This document shows positions 33,875 through 43,067 of a stretch of 64,000 nucleotides of DNA, piece after piece (position 1 is the stretch's first letter; the number at the start of each line of letters is the position of its first letter). Source of the stretch: Geojedonia litorea (GTDB taxonomy: Bacteria; Bacteroidota; Bacteroidia; Flavobacteriales; Flavobacteriaceae); contig NZ_JBHSGP010000008.1 of the NCBI RefSeq assembly GCF_042654525.1, forward strand, positions 259,091 to 323,090, given 5' to 3'. The notes under the pieces were generated by a model. That model ran no database searches. It was not told the DNA's origin and was given only the letters and a program-made list of their open reading frames with translations. A program made the translations under genes and the position numbers.

Positions 33875-35785
33875 ATGGCAGACGTTATACCTTACAGTCG
33901 GTTTACCGACTTTGACATATCACTTTTTAAAGGAGGAAAACATTATAGACTTTACGAAAAATTTGGATCCCATCTTACAACAGTTGATGGCGTAGAAGGT
34001 ACTTATTTTGCAGTTTGGGCCCCAAGTGCTAAAATGGTTTCGGTCATTGGAGACTTTAATTATTGGATAGAAGGTGAGCACAAGCTTAACGTGCGCTGGG
34101 ATCAAAGTGGTATTTGGGAAGGATTTATTCCAGGTGTAGCTAAAGGTGCCACATATAAATATAAAATCCAAAGTCACCATAACGATATTAAAACTGAAAA
34201 GGCAGATCCTTACGCCCGTCGCTGTGAACATCCACCAAAAACGGCTTCAATTGTATGGGATGAGGCTTACATATGGCAGGACCAAAAATGGATGAGCAAA
34301 CGCAAAAAAAATAATGCTTTAGATGCACCATTTTCAGTGTATGAAGTTCATTTAGGCTCTTGGAAAAAGCAGGTTGAAGACAATCGTTTTTTAACCTATG
34401 TTGAATTGGCCGACGAGTTAGTGAACTATGTAAAGGAGATGAATTTTACACATGTGGAATTGATGCCAGTGATGGAATTTCCGTATGATCCAAGTTGGGG
34501 CTATCAATTAACCGGCTATTTTGCGCCTACTTCAAGGTTCGGACATCCTGAAGACTTTAAACTCTTGGTAGATAAACTCCATCAAAATGACATAGGGATT
34601 ATTTTAGATTGGGTACCTTCTCATTTTCCTGAAGATGCTCATGGATTAGGATTTTTTGATGGTTCGGCATTATATGAACATCCAGATAAACGTAGAGGAT
34701 ACCACCCAGATTGGAAAAGCCTAATTTTTAATTATGGACGTAATGAAGTAAAATCATTTCTAATAAGCAATGCCATTTATTGGTTAGATCAATATCATGC
34801 CGATGGACTTCGGGTAGATGCTGTGGCCTCTATGTTGTTTTTGGATTATTCTAGAAGTGATGGGGAATGGGAGCCCAATATGTATGGAGGAAGAGAAAAT
34901 TTAGAAGCCATTGCTTTTATGCGTGAAATGAACGAGGCTGTTTATAGTAATTTTCCAGATGTTCAAACCATTGCCGAAGAATCAACTGCATTTCCAATGG
35001 TGTCTAAGCCCACGTTTTTAGGAGGATTAGGTTTCGGTATGAAATGGATGATGGGATGGATGCATGACACACTTCAATATTTTGCAAAGGAGCCTATATA
35101 TAGACGTTTTCATCAAAATGATTTAACCTTTTCAATGACTTATGCCTTTACCGAAAACTTTATGCTGCCCTTAAGTCATGATGAAGTAGTATATGGGAAA
35201 CATTCTATTTTAGGGCGTATGCCAGGAGATGAATGGCAACGATTTGCCAACTTACGCTTGCTTTATAGTTATATGTTTACGCATCCAGGAACTAATTTAT
35301 TATTTCAGGGATCAGAATTTGGGCAAAGTGGAGAATGGAATTTTCAAGAGAGTTTAGATTGGTATTTACTACAATATGATCCACATAAAGGTGTTCAAGC
35401 CTTAATAAAAGATTTAAATAAATTATATAAAAAGGAACCGGCACTTCATCAAAAACAATTTTCTGCAGAAGGCTTTGAATGGATCGATTATAACGATGCT
35501 AAAAATTCTGTTTTAGTGTATATGAGGCATGGTAATGACGCCAAAGATGATGTTATTATTGCCTGCAACATGACACCAATACCAAAAGAAACTTACCGTA
35601 TTGGATTGCCACGAAAAGGAACAGTAAAAGAAATATTTAATAGCGACCTCAAAAAATATTTTGGAAGTGGCGTTTATAAGAATAAAGCATCGGCTTCTGA
35701 AGCTCAAGCCCATCATTTTAGAGACCATTCCATAGAAGTAAACATACCTCCATTAGGAATGGTGGCTTTTAAGTATTCAAAATAA
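33875..35785 (+). CDS. glgB: 1,4-alpha-glucan branching enzyme
   Basis: This 636-residue GH13_9 enzyme creates alpha-1,6 branches in glycogen-like glucan. It has an N-terminal CBM48 domain (about 35-125, VEGTYFAVWAPSAKMVSVIGDFN), the catalytic barrel with nucleophile Asp315 (LRVDAVAS), acid/base Glu in AEEST (367-371) and LSHDEV, and a C-terminal beta domain. It lacks the extra N-terminal module of E. coli GlgB. It is the third gene of the GlgE operon. Confidence 0.93.
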   Translation: MADVIPYSRFTDFDISLFKGGKHYRLYEKFGSHLTTVDGVEGTYFAVWAPSAKMVSVIGDFNYWIEGEHKLNVRWDQSGIWEGFIPGVAKGATYKYKIQSHHNDIKTEKADPYARRCEHPPKTASIVWDEAYIWQDQKWMSKRKKNNALDAPFSVYEVHLGSWKKQVEDNRFLTYVELADELVNYVKEMNFTHVELMPVMEFPYDPSWGYQLTGYFAPTSRFGHPEDFKLLVDKLHQNDIGIILDWVPSHFPEDAHGLGFFDGSALYEHPDKRRGYHPDWKSLIFNYGRNEVKSFLISNAIYWLDQYHADGLRVDAVASMLFLDYSRSDGEWEPNMYGGRENLEAIAFMREMNEAVYSNFPDVQTIAEESTAFPMVSKPTFLGGLGFGMKWMMGWMHDTLQYFAKEPIYRRFHQNDLTFSMTYAFTENFMLPLSHDEVVYGKHSILGRMPGDEWQRFANLRLLYSYMFTHPGTNLLFQGSEFGQSGEWNFQESLDWYLLQYDPHKGVQALIKDLNKLYKKEPALHQKQFSAEGFEWIDYNDAKNSVLVYMRHGNDAKDDVIIACNMTPIPKETYRIGLPRKGTVKEIFNSDLKKYFGSGVYKNKASASEAQAHHFRDHSIEVNIPPLGMVAFKYSK

Positions 35786-35878
35786 AATATCGAAAACGTT
35801 ATAGTTAATAAGTAGTATAAACTATTGTTTTATATGTGTTAACTTATGCCTTTTTTTGCTACTATATAAATTAATTGT

Positions 35879-38281
35879 ATGATTACCAATACAGAATTAG
35901 AACAAAAAGGAAATTTATTTCCATCAAAAATAGTCAACTTCAAGAAAGATGTTGATCGCTTATATTTTACCACAGATAATGATGTTGTTTTACAACTTAC
36001 AGTTGTAAGAGATAGCGTTTTACGATTTCGATATACCACTACAGGAAATTTCGAGAAAGACTTCTCGTACGCAATTACCAAATATGCTAGTTCGGGATAT
36101 AATAAGTTGGTTATTGAAGAAGACGAAGACACGTATATAGTTACTACATCTAAACTTATTTGTAAGATTTCTAAAGAAAATCTAGAAGTATCACTTTATG
36201 ATGCGATAGATAATGTGCTAATTAATCAAGAGGAAGCCGGTTTTCATTGGGAAGAGAGCTATCAATATGGCGGTAATATTGTGAAAATGAGTAAAATATC
36301 TCAAGATGGAGAGAGTTATTATGGTTTAGGCGATAAACCTGTACATTTAAACTTAAAGGGAAAGCGGTATGAGAATTGGGTTACTGATTCGTATGCCTAT
36401 GGGAAGGATACTGATCCAATTTATAAAGCGATACCGTTTTATACAGCCTTATGTAATAAGAAGGCCTATGGGATCTTTTTTGATAATTCTTTTAGAACCT
36501 TTTTTGATTTCGCCCACGAACGCAGAAATGTTACGAGTTTTTGGGCTCATGGGGGTGAAATGAATTATTACTTTATTTATGGCCCTCAATTAAGCGATGT
36601 TGTAGAAAGTTATACAGATTTAACAGGGAAACCACATCAACTTCCGCCACTTTGGGCATTAGGATTTCATCAATGTAAATGGAGTTATTACCCAGAGTCT
36701 AAAGTCAAAGAAATCACCTCTACATTTAGAAAGCTTCAAATTCCATGTGACGCCATCTATTTAGATATTGATTACATGGATGGGTTTAGATGTTTTACTT
36801 GGAATAAGGAGTATTTCCCAGATCCAAAGCGTATGGTTAAGGAACTGGCAGATGATGGTTTCAAAACCGTGGCCATTATCGACCCAGGCATTAAAATAGA
36901 TAAGGAGTATTCGGTGTTTCAAGAAGCTTTGGAAAATGACTATTTCTGTAAACGAGCCGATGGGCCTTATATGAAAGGTAAAGTTTGGCCAGGTGAATGT
37001 TATTTCCCAGATTTCACCAACCCTGAAGTAAGAGACTGGTGGTCTGGATTATATCGTGAGCTCATTGAAGAAATAGGTGTAAGAGGCGTCTGGAACGATA
37101 TGAATGAGCCTGCCGTGATGGAAGTTCCTAACAAAACGTTTCCAGATGACGTAAGACATGATTATGATGGAAATCCTTGCAGTCATAGAAAAGCTCATAA
37201 TATATATGGTATGCAAATGGCTAGGGCAACATACCAAGGCTTGAAAAAATTCATATACCCTAAACGTCCTTTTGTAATTACGCGATCGGCCTATTCAGGT
37301 ACCCAACGTTATACCTCAACATGGACTGGTGACAATGTTGCGACTTGGGAACATTTATGGATTGCCAATATTCAAACACAACGTTTAGCCATGTCAGGAT
37401 ATTCGTTTTCTGGAAGTGATATTGGAGGTTTTGCCGAGCAACCACAAGGCGAATTGTTTACTCGATGGATTCAGCTGGGTGTATTTCACCCATTTTGTAG
37501 AGTCCATTCTTCTGGAGACCATGGAAATCAAGAACCTTGGGCTTTTGATGAAGACGTAACCGATATTGTTAGAAAATTCATTGAGTTAAGGTATCAATTA
37601 CTTCCTTATTTGTATACTGCATTTTGGCATCATGTTGACGAGGGTAGACCAATTTTGAAATCACTTGTATTATTTGATCAGGACGACGTCCACACACATT
37701 ACAGAACTGATGAGTTTATTTATGGAGATCAAATTTTAGTATGTCCAGTTTTGGAGCCAAATGCAAAAGGTAGACGGATGTATGTGCCAAGAGGGAATTG
37801 GTATAATTTCTGGACCAACGAAGTGATAAAAGGAGGAAAAGAAATGTGGGTCGATGCAGATATAGATAGTATGCCAATTTTTGTAAAAGAAGGTGCCATA
37901 ATTCCTAAATATCCTGTGCAACAATATGTTGATGAAAAGCAGATTGATCAAGTTACTTTGGATGTCTATTACAAACAAGGAAAAGAAGATTCAACCTTAT
38001 TTGATGATGCCCATGATGGTTATGATTATACTAAAGGGCGCTACAGTTTGAGGACTTTTAAATTTTCAGGAAAACCAAATGAGGTCATTATTCAACAACA
38101 TAAAGAAGGAAAGTATTCAACGGGGTACGAAGACTTCAATTTTGTTTTTCATGGACTTCCGTTTAAAATCAATAAAATTCAAATAGATAATGTAAATATT
38201 CCGTTGAAGAATTTAAAAGTAAATGGTTCAAATTCTATCAGTATTGATAAAAATTTCACTCACCTTCATTTAATAGGTTAG
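35879..38281 (+). CDS. GH31 family alpha-glucosidase
   Basis: This 800-residue cytoplasmic protein (no signal peptide) is a GH31 glycoside hydrolase. The catalytic nucleophile is Asp407 in GVWNDMNEPAVM, the acid/base Asp is expected in the TGDN segment (SGTQRYTSTWTGDNVATWEHL), and HPFCRVHSSGDH is also family-specific. It likely removes glucose from alpha-glucan or maltodextrin ends. It lies 93 bp after glgB on the same strand and so may be part of the operon or have its own promoter. Alpha-xylosidase activity is a less likely alternative. Confidence 0.88.
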   Translation: MITNTELEQKGNLFPSKIVNFKKDVDRLYFTTDNDVVLQLTVVRDSVLRFRYTTTGNFEKDFSYAITKYASSGYNKLVIEEDEDTYIVTTSKLICKISKENLEVSLYDAIDNVLINQEEAGFHWEESYQYGGNIVKMSKISQDGESYYGLGDKPVHLNLKGKRYENWVTDSYAYGKDTDPIYKAIPFYTALCNKKAYGIFFDNSFRTFFDFAHERRNVTSFWAHGGEMNYYFIYGPQLSDVVESYTDLTGKPHQLPPLWALGFHQCKWSYYPESKVKEITSTFRKLQIPCDAIYLDIDYMDGFRCFTWNKEYFPDPKRMVKELADDGFKTVAIIDPGIKIDKEYSVFQEALENDYFCKRADGPYMKGKVWPGECYFPDFTNPEVRDWWSGLYRELIEEIGVRGVWNDMNEPAVMEVPNKTFPDDVRHDYDGNPCSHRKAHNIYGMQMARATYQGLKKFIYPKRPFVITRSAYSGTQRYTSTWTGDNVATWEHLWIANIQTQRLAMSGYSFSGSDIGGFAEQPQGELFTRWIQLGVFHPFCRVHSSGDHGNQEPWAFDEDVTDIVRKFIELRYQLLPYLYTAFWHHVDEGRPILKSLVLFDQDDVHTHYRTDEFIYGDQILVCPVLEPNAKGRRMYVPRGNWYNFWTNEVIKGGKEMWVDADIDSMPIFVKEGAIIPKYPVQQYVDEKQIDQVTLDVYYKQGKEDSTLFDDAHDGYDYTKGRYSLRTFKFSGKPNEVIIQQHKEGKYSTGYEDFNFVFHGLPFKINKIQIDNVNIPLKNLKVNGSNSISIDKNFTHLHLIG

Positions 38282-38396
38282 TAGAAAATATTACTTATTA
38301 ATTTGATGTTAATCATATAATTATTGGAATGAATGTTGTAAATCAGTTTGGAATGAATTTTGTAAATTTATAACCATAAACCTTAAATTTAAAAAC

Positions 38397-39233
38397 ATGA
38401 ATTTCAAGAATATAATTATAACTTTTGGCGTAATGATTTTGTTGCTTTCTTGTAAAACAAATCCTTTTACCGGAAACAAAACATTAGCATTAATTTCTAA
38501 TGATCAACTATTTCCAACCGCTTTTGCGCAATATGATGCATTTTTAAAAGAACATAAGGTTGTAAAAAGTGGTGCAAATGCCGAAATGATTACTCGAGTA
38601 GGGCAGCGCATTGCAACTGCAGCTGAGCGCTGGCTAAATGCCAATGGCTATCAGGGTTATTTAAAAGATTATAAATGGGAATATAACTTGGTTGATGACG
38701 AAACGGTTAATGCTTGGTGCATGCCAGGAGGTAAAATCGTATTTTATACAGGTATATTACCAATCGCTGAAAATGAAACCGCAATTGCTGCTATAATGGG
38801 GCATGAAGTTGCTCATGCGCTTGCCAATCACGGGCAACAACGTATGAGTACGGGTATGTTACAGCAACTAGGCGCTGTAGGTGTTGGTGTTGCCACCAGT
38901 GGAAAAAATTCAGAAGCTCAAGAAGCTTGGATGCAGGCCTATGGTGTGGGATCAACAGTTTTAGGAACCTTGCCATTTAGCAGAAGTCATGAAACACAAG
39001 CTGATGAAATAGGGTTGACCTTAATGGCAATAGCTGGATACAACCCAGAAGAAGCTCCAGAACTTTGGAAACGTATGAAGGCTAATAGTGGGGGACAAGC
39101 ACCGCCTGAATTTTTAAGCACACATCCATCAAGTGATACACGTATAAGTAACTTGCAAAAGTGGACGCCTCAAGCTAAAGCTGAAGCAGCAAAATTTGGC
39201 ATTACCTCGTTTAGGCCACTGGGAAAATATTAA
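38397..39233 (+). CDS. M48 family metallopeptidase lipoprotein
   Basis: This 278-residue lipoprotein protease has the lipobox LLSC (Cys19), then a zinc site HEVAH at 136-140 (GHEVAHALANHG) and the third ligand Glu199 in ETQADEIG. It resembles the LoiP/BepA-type periplasmic proteases that trim or degrade misfolded outer-membrane proteins. It ends with a strong terminator that directly precedes the MFS gene. Confidence 0.9.
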   Translation: MNFKNIIITFGVMILLLSCKTNPFTGNKTLALISNDQLFPTAFAQYDAFLKEHKVVKSGANAEMITRVGQRIATAAERWLNANGYQGYLKDYKWEYNLVDDETVNAWCMPGGKIVFYTGILPIAENETAIAAIMGHEVAHALANHGQQRMSTGMLQQLGAVGVGVATSGKNSEAQEAWMQAYGVGSTVLGTLPFSRSHETQADEIGLTLMAIAGYNPEEAPELWKRMKANSGGQAPPEFLSTHPSSDTRISNLQKWTPQAKAEAAKFGITSFRPLGKY

Positions 39234-39260
39234 AATTTAAATTAATTTGTTTACTTTAGA

Positions 39261-39289
39261 AGCTGCTCATAAAAGAGCAGCTTTTTTTT
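39261..39289 (+). terminator. Intrinsic terminator abutting the MFS start codon
   Basis: The stem AGCTGCTC (39261-39268) with GAGCAGCT (39275-39282), a 6-nt loop and an eight-T run end right before the ATG at 39290. It is a typical terminator for the M48 gene, but it also occupies the whole upstream region of the MFS gene. Confidence 0.85.
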
Positions 39290-40624
39290 ATGGAACCATT
39301 ACAAAAAGGAAGTAAAAAACTGCTCAACGCATGGGCATTTTATGATTGGGCGAATTCTGTATATACCTTAACTATAGCCTCAACTATATTTCCAATTTTT
39401 TACGGCACACTAAACTTTTTTGACGACAATCAAGTACATGCTTTTGGTTTTGATATTAAGAACACAGCTTTAATTTCGTTTGTAACCGCCTTCACTTTTT
39501 TAGTAGTCGCGTTTATTTCACCGCTATTATCTGGTATTGCCGATTATGTAGGAAATAAAAAGGTGTTCATGAAGTTTTTCTGTTATATCGGTGGACTTGG
39601 TTGTATAGGATTGTATTGGTTTAGTTTAGAATATATCTACTGGAGTTTGTTGTTTTATTTCTTTGGTTTAATTGGCTATTGGGGGAGTTTAGTGTTTTAT
39701 AATTCTTACTTGCCTGACATAGCACATGAAGACCAACAGGATAAAATTAGTGCCAAAGGCTTTAGTATGGGATATATTGGTAGCGTCACACTTTTACTTT
39801 TAAATCTTGCTATGGTGATGAAACCCGAATGGTTTGGATTTGATATTGGTACCACAGAAGCTGATAAAGACGCGGCTTCAATTTTGGCGATGCGTTCGTC
39901 GTTTATAACCGTTGGGCTATGGTGGATTATTTTCAGTCAATATACTTTTATGGTCTTACCTAAAGGTGTTTCAAATGGACATAAAGTTACTAAAGCGGTT
40001 ATTTTTAATGGATTTAAGGAGTTAAAAATGGTTTGGAAAGGTTTAACTCATAATTTAAGATTAAAACGCTATTTGCGAGCCTTTTTCGTTTATAGTATGG
40101 CAGTTCAAACAATTATGCTAGTGGCTACTTATTTTGGAGAACAAGAAATTAGTTGGGGAGGAGAAAGTGAAAAAACAATGGGTTTGATTGTAAGTATTTT
40201 AGTGATTCAAATTGTGGCTGTTTTTGGCGCAATGTTAACCTCTAGGGCGTCTGCAAGATTTGGAAACATTCAAACCTTAATCGTTATTAATTTTATTTGG
40301 ATGAGCTTGTGTTTTTATGGCTATTTTGTTGAAACCCCCATTCAGTTTTATATTACCGCAGCTTTTGTAGGTTTGGTGATGGGTGGCATTCAGGCCTTGT
40401 CAAGATCAACCTATTCTAAATTTTTACCAGAAACCAAAGACACAACATCTTATTTTAGTTTTTTTGATGTTGCTGAAAAAATTGGAATTGTAATTGGGAT
40501 GGCTATTTATGGGACGATTGATCAAATTACTGGCAGTATGCGAAATGCCATACTTTTTCTGTTTATTTTCTTTCTGATAGGAATCATTCTATTATTTAAA
40601 GTTCCTAGAGGTAAACACGCTTAA
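39290..40624 (+). CDS. MFS transporter, UMF1 (Atg22-like) family
   Basis: This 444-residue inner-membrane protein has 12 predicted transmembrane helices. The N-terminal LNAWAFYDWANSVYTLTIAS is the hallmark of the UMF1/Atg22-like MFS family, and GGIQALSRSTYSKFLPE is the second conserved segment. Yeast Atg22 exports amino acids from vacuoles; the bacterial substrate is unknown. No other in-frame start fits the family N-terminus, so the ATG at the end of the terminator T-run is the start. Confidence 0.87.
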   Translation: MEPLQKGSKKLLNAWAFYDWANSVYTLTIASTIFPIFYGTLNFFDDNQVHAFGFDIKNTALISFVTAFTFLVVAFISPLLSGIADYVGNKKVFMKFFCYIGGLGCIGLYWFSLEYIYWSLLFYFFGLIGYWGSLVFYNSYLPDIAHEDQQDKISAKGFSMGYIGSVTLLLLNLAMVMKPEWFGFDIGTTEADKDAASILAMRSSFITVGLWWIIFSQYTFMVLPKGVSNGHKVTKAVIFNGFKELKMVWKGLTHNLRLKRYLRAFFVYSMAVQTIMLVATYFGEQEISWGGESEKTMGLIVSILVIQIVAVFGAMLTSRASARFGNIQTLIVINFIWMSLCFYGYFVETPIQFYITAAFVGLVMGGIQALSRSTYSKFLPETKDTTSYFSFFDVAEKIGIVIGMAIYGTIDQITGSMRNAILFLFIFFLIGIILLFKVPRGKHA

Positions 40625-40627
40625 ATG

Positions 40628-40659
40628 AAAAAGCCACTTTCAAATTAAAAGCGGCTTTT
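40628..40659. terminator. Bidirectional terminator
   Basis: The stem AAAAAGCC-A-CTTT (40628-40640) with AAAG-C-GGCTTTT (40648-40659) has one A-C mismatch and sits between the converging MFS and GIN-domain genes. Confidence 0.75.
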
Positions 40660-40680
40660 AAAATAGGTGATTACTTTATA

Positions 40681-41409
40681 TTAGTTGCTTATACTTCCTG
40701 ATCCAGCAACTTTGGTGTCTTCAGTTTTGGGATTACCTTTATATTTAATATCTCCAGACCCAGCAACCCTTGCTTTTAAACTTTCATTACTAACGACCTC
40801 TGCGTCTCCAGAGCCAGCAATAGAAACATCGGTGTTATTAGCTTGTAGATTGAATCCGTGAAAATCTCCTGAACCAGCTACATTGGCATCGAGATCGTTG
40901 GCACTTCCTTTAAGTGTTAAATCACCAGAACCCGCAATACTAGCTTTTACTGAAGAGACTTCAATGTCTAGATTGATATCTCCTGATCCAGCAAGTGAAA
41001 CTTTTAAGTCGTTTGCAACAATTTTGTCTTTATTAGTTAAATCGCCATCTCCAGCTAATGATACACTGCTAATATCCTTAAACGGAATTGTTATTTTTAT
41101 TTTGCGATCACCACTAGGTATTAGATTATAATTTTTTTCATTCTTCACATACAATTTGTTGTCTTTTACTTCGGTAACTATATGTTTTAAAAGGTTTTCT
41201 TCGCCTTCAATAGTAATGTTTCCTTCATTGCCTGCCACTAAAATATAGTCGAAAGATCCTGCACAATTTATACCATCGTAGTCGCTAGTTGTTCGAGTCA
41301 CGGTAGTTACTTTACCGTTGCCTTTAACTTTTTCCCCTTTTTCCCAAAACTGGGCATAGCCCGTAGTGATAAATAATAATGCTGCAATTGATAAAATGGT
41401 TGTTTTCAT
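40681..41409 (-). CDS. Head GIN domain protein (AGSGD-repeat beta-solenoid)
   Basis: This 242-residue exported protein has a signal peptide (to GYAQ, residue 20) and a GIN/DUF2807 beta-solenoid. The motif AG[SD]GD recurs at residues 119, 140, 159, 178, 198, 216 and 235, that is, about every 18-21 residues, one solenoid coil each. It is probably a periplasmic or surface protein, perhaps adhesive. It is the last gene of an ECF sigma operon and lies 24 bp after the DY-repeat protein. Confidence 0.85.
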   Translation of the reverse strand: MKTTILSIAALLFITTGYAQFWEKGEKVKGNGKVTTVTRTTSDYDGINCAGSFDYILVAGNEGNITIEGEENLLKHIVTEVKDNKLYVKNEKNYNLIPSGDRKIKITIPFKDISSVSLAGDGDLTNKDKIVANDLKVSLAGSGDINLDIEVSSVKASIAGSGDLTLKGSANDLDANVAGSGDFHGFNLQANNTDVSIAGSGDAEVVSNESLKARVAGSGDIKYKGNPKTEDTKVAGSGSISN

Positions 41410-41433
41410 AATAATTGAGTTTTGATTGATGAA

Positions 41434-42522
41434 TTAATTTATTTTTTTAAGTGAAACATTACCATAGCTTGATTTTATAAGAACTTGATTCGAGCTATTT
41501 GAATTTCCGTATGAGCCTGAATACTGTTTTTCAGAAGATTGTATATTTTTCTTGCTAATTTCTAAAGATTCGTGATCTCTTAAAGACGCATGTGTTAAAT
41601 CGACATTGAACTTAAAATTGTATCCTGAATTAAATCCTACGGTGATGCCCGCATAATCAGCATCAATTTTTAGGTTGCCCGCATTAGCTGTCATTTGTTT
41701 GATTTCAATTGAGCCATAATCAGCTTTTATACTTACGTCTTTATAAATATCTCCTATTCGGGTAGTTAAATAGTCACCGTTTCCTGTAACATTATTCGCT
41801 TTTTCTATATGTATTGAGCCGTAATCACAATTGTAGCTTACATCTTCGGCTATTTCAATAACAGATTTTGTGTAATCTGCATTTATTTGAAGATTTTTTG
41901 CTTTACCAACGGTATAACCACTATAATCTGCATTGATTTTTCCGCTCTTTATATACTCGAAGTAGCTGTTGTTGGTGTAATCAAAATTAATAAGGTTACC
42001 GTCGGCCATTAAGGATTTGGTAGTTATTTTACCGTAATCGCAGTTGATTGTAGCTTTACCTTCTAATTTGTCAAGATCAATACTCCCATAATCATTATTT
42101 AGATTGACGTTGTTGGTTATTGGCATTTTAATAATGTAATTGATTTCCATATGAACGTTGTTGTTTTTGCCCCAATTCCACCAGGAACTACCTTTGCCCT
42201 TTGAAAAAACAGTTTCGGCTAAAACCAGCTGTCCTGTTGCAGTAAACTTAACATCGATATCGTTTAACTTGCTTTGAACTTTCTCTTCATCGTTACCATT
42301 GGTTTTAATTTTAACCTCGATAACTATTCTGTTCTCATTCCAAGTGGTGACGTTAATGTTGCCATAACTATTGTCAACTTTCAAAGTAGCATTGGCGCTT
42401 ACATTATACTCCTTTTTTATAGTTTTTTCTTTTGTGTGTTTACCTTTCCAATTACTGGCCAATGTTATGGCAGGAACCAGAAGTAATAGTAAAATTAATT
42501 TATATAGTAATTTTGTGTTCAT
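41434..42522 (-). CDS. Exported DY-repeat beta-solenoid protein (DUF4097-like)
   Basis: This 362-residue exported protein has a signal peptide (to TLAS, about 23). Asp-Tyr pairs recur at residues 144, 162, 181, 199, 216, 233, 250, 268 and 289, spaced 17-21 residues, usually as DYGxI or DYxxx. This regular ladder fits a right-handed beta-solenoid like DUF4097/adhesin proteins. Its start overlaps the end of the anti-sigma-like gene by 23 bp. The function is unknown. Confidence 0.78.
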   Translation of the reverse strand: MNTKLLYKLILLLLLVPAITLASNWKGKHTKEKTIKKEYNVSANATLKVDNSYGNINVTTWNENRIVIEVKIKTNGNDEEKVQSKLNDIDVKFTATGQLVLAETVFSKGKGSSWWNWGKNNNVHMEINYIIKMPITNNVNLNNDYGSIDLDKLEGKATINCDYGKITTKSLMADGNLINFDYTNNSYFEYIKSGKINADYSGYTVGKAKNLQINADYTKSVIEIAEDVSYNCDYGSIHIEKANNVTGNGDYLTTRIGDIYKDVSIKADYGSIEIKQMTANAGNLKIDADYAGITVGFNSGYNFKFNVDLTHASLRDHESLEISKKNIQSSEKQYSGSYGNSNSSNQVLIKSSYGNVSLKKIN

Positions 42523-43066
42523 CGTTGTTTTGGTTTAATTGTTTAACTTCTTCAATTTGTATTAATACGTTATTTAATAGATCTATTCTACTTTGAAAAT
42601 TGGAAATCATGGCATAAATCACACGTTTATCATCACCGCTTTTAGTGAGGTCTACTTTTAAAGATTCATAGGCCTTTTCCAAATGTTTAATTTGCTTTAG
42701 GGCATCATTGATAATAGCTTCAGTTTCTGGTGTACGTTCGTTGTTTAATGCTGCCAATTCTGTGGCTATTGTGGTGTTAAAAAAATCTTGGGTATTTGAC
42801 AGTTCAGGTGAAATGCTTGCTAAATCTTTAGCTTCTGGTTGTTGCTGTAAAACCGTAATTAGGCTGAAACACAATACTAAAGATGCAGCTACAGCTATAA
42901 ATGGTTTCCAATAATTCTTCTGTGAAGTTTTTAATACAACAACTTTAGTTTGTTGTCCTGTTAATTTGTTAAGGAAACGATCCTGATGTCCATCATTAGG
43001 ATGTTCAACATCGAACTCATTTCTTAAGTTTTCAAAAATGGTATTTAAATTATCTTTATTCATCAT
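42500..43066 (-). CDS. Putative anti-sigma factor, single-pass membrane protein
   Basis: This 188-residue protein has a cytoplasmic N-terminal domain (about 1-50), one transmembrane helix (about 52-72, PFIAVAASLVLCFSLITVL) and a periplasmic, helical C-terminal part (about 75-180). No zinc-type anti-sigma HxxxCxxC motif is seen. The role is inferred from its place 1 bp after an ECF sigma gene and its topology. It begins MM; either Met could start. Confidence 0.72.
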   Translation of the reverse strand: MMNKDNLNTIFENLRNEFDVEHPNDGHQDRFLNKLTGQQTKVVVLKTSQKNYWKPFIAVAASLVLCFSLITVLQQQPEAKDLASISPELSNTQDFFNTTIATELAALNNERTPETEAIINDALKQIKHLEKAYESLKVDLTKSGDDKRVIYAMISNFQSRIDLLNNVLIQIEEVKQLNQNNDEHKITI

Positions 43067-43067
43067 A

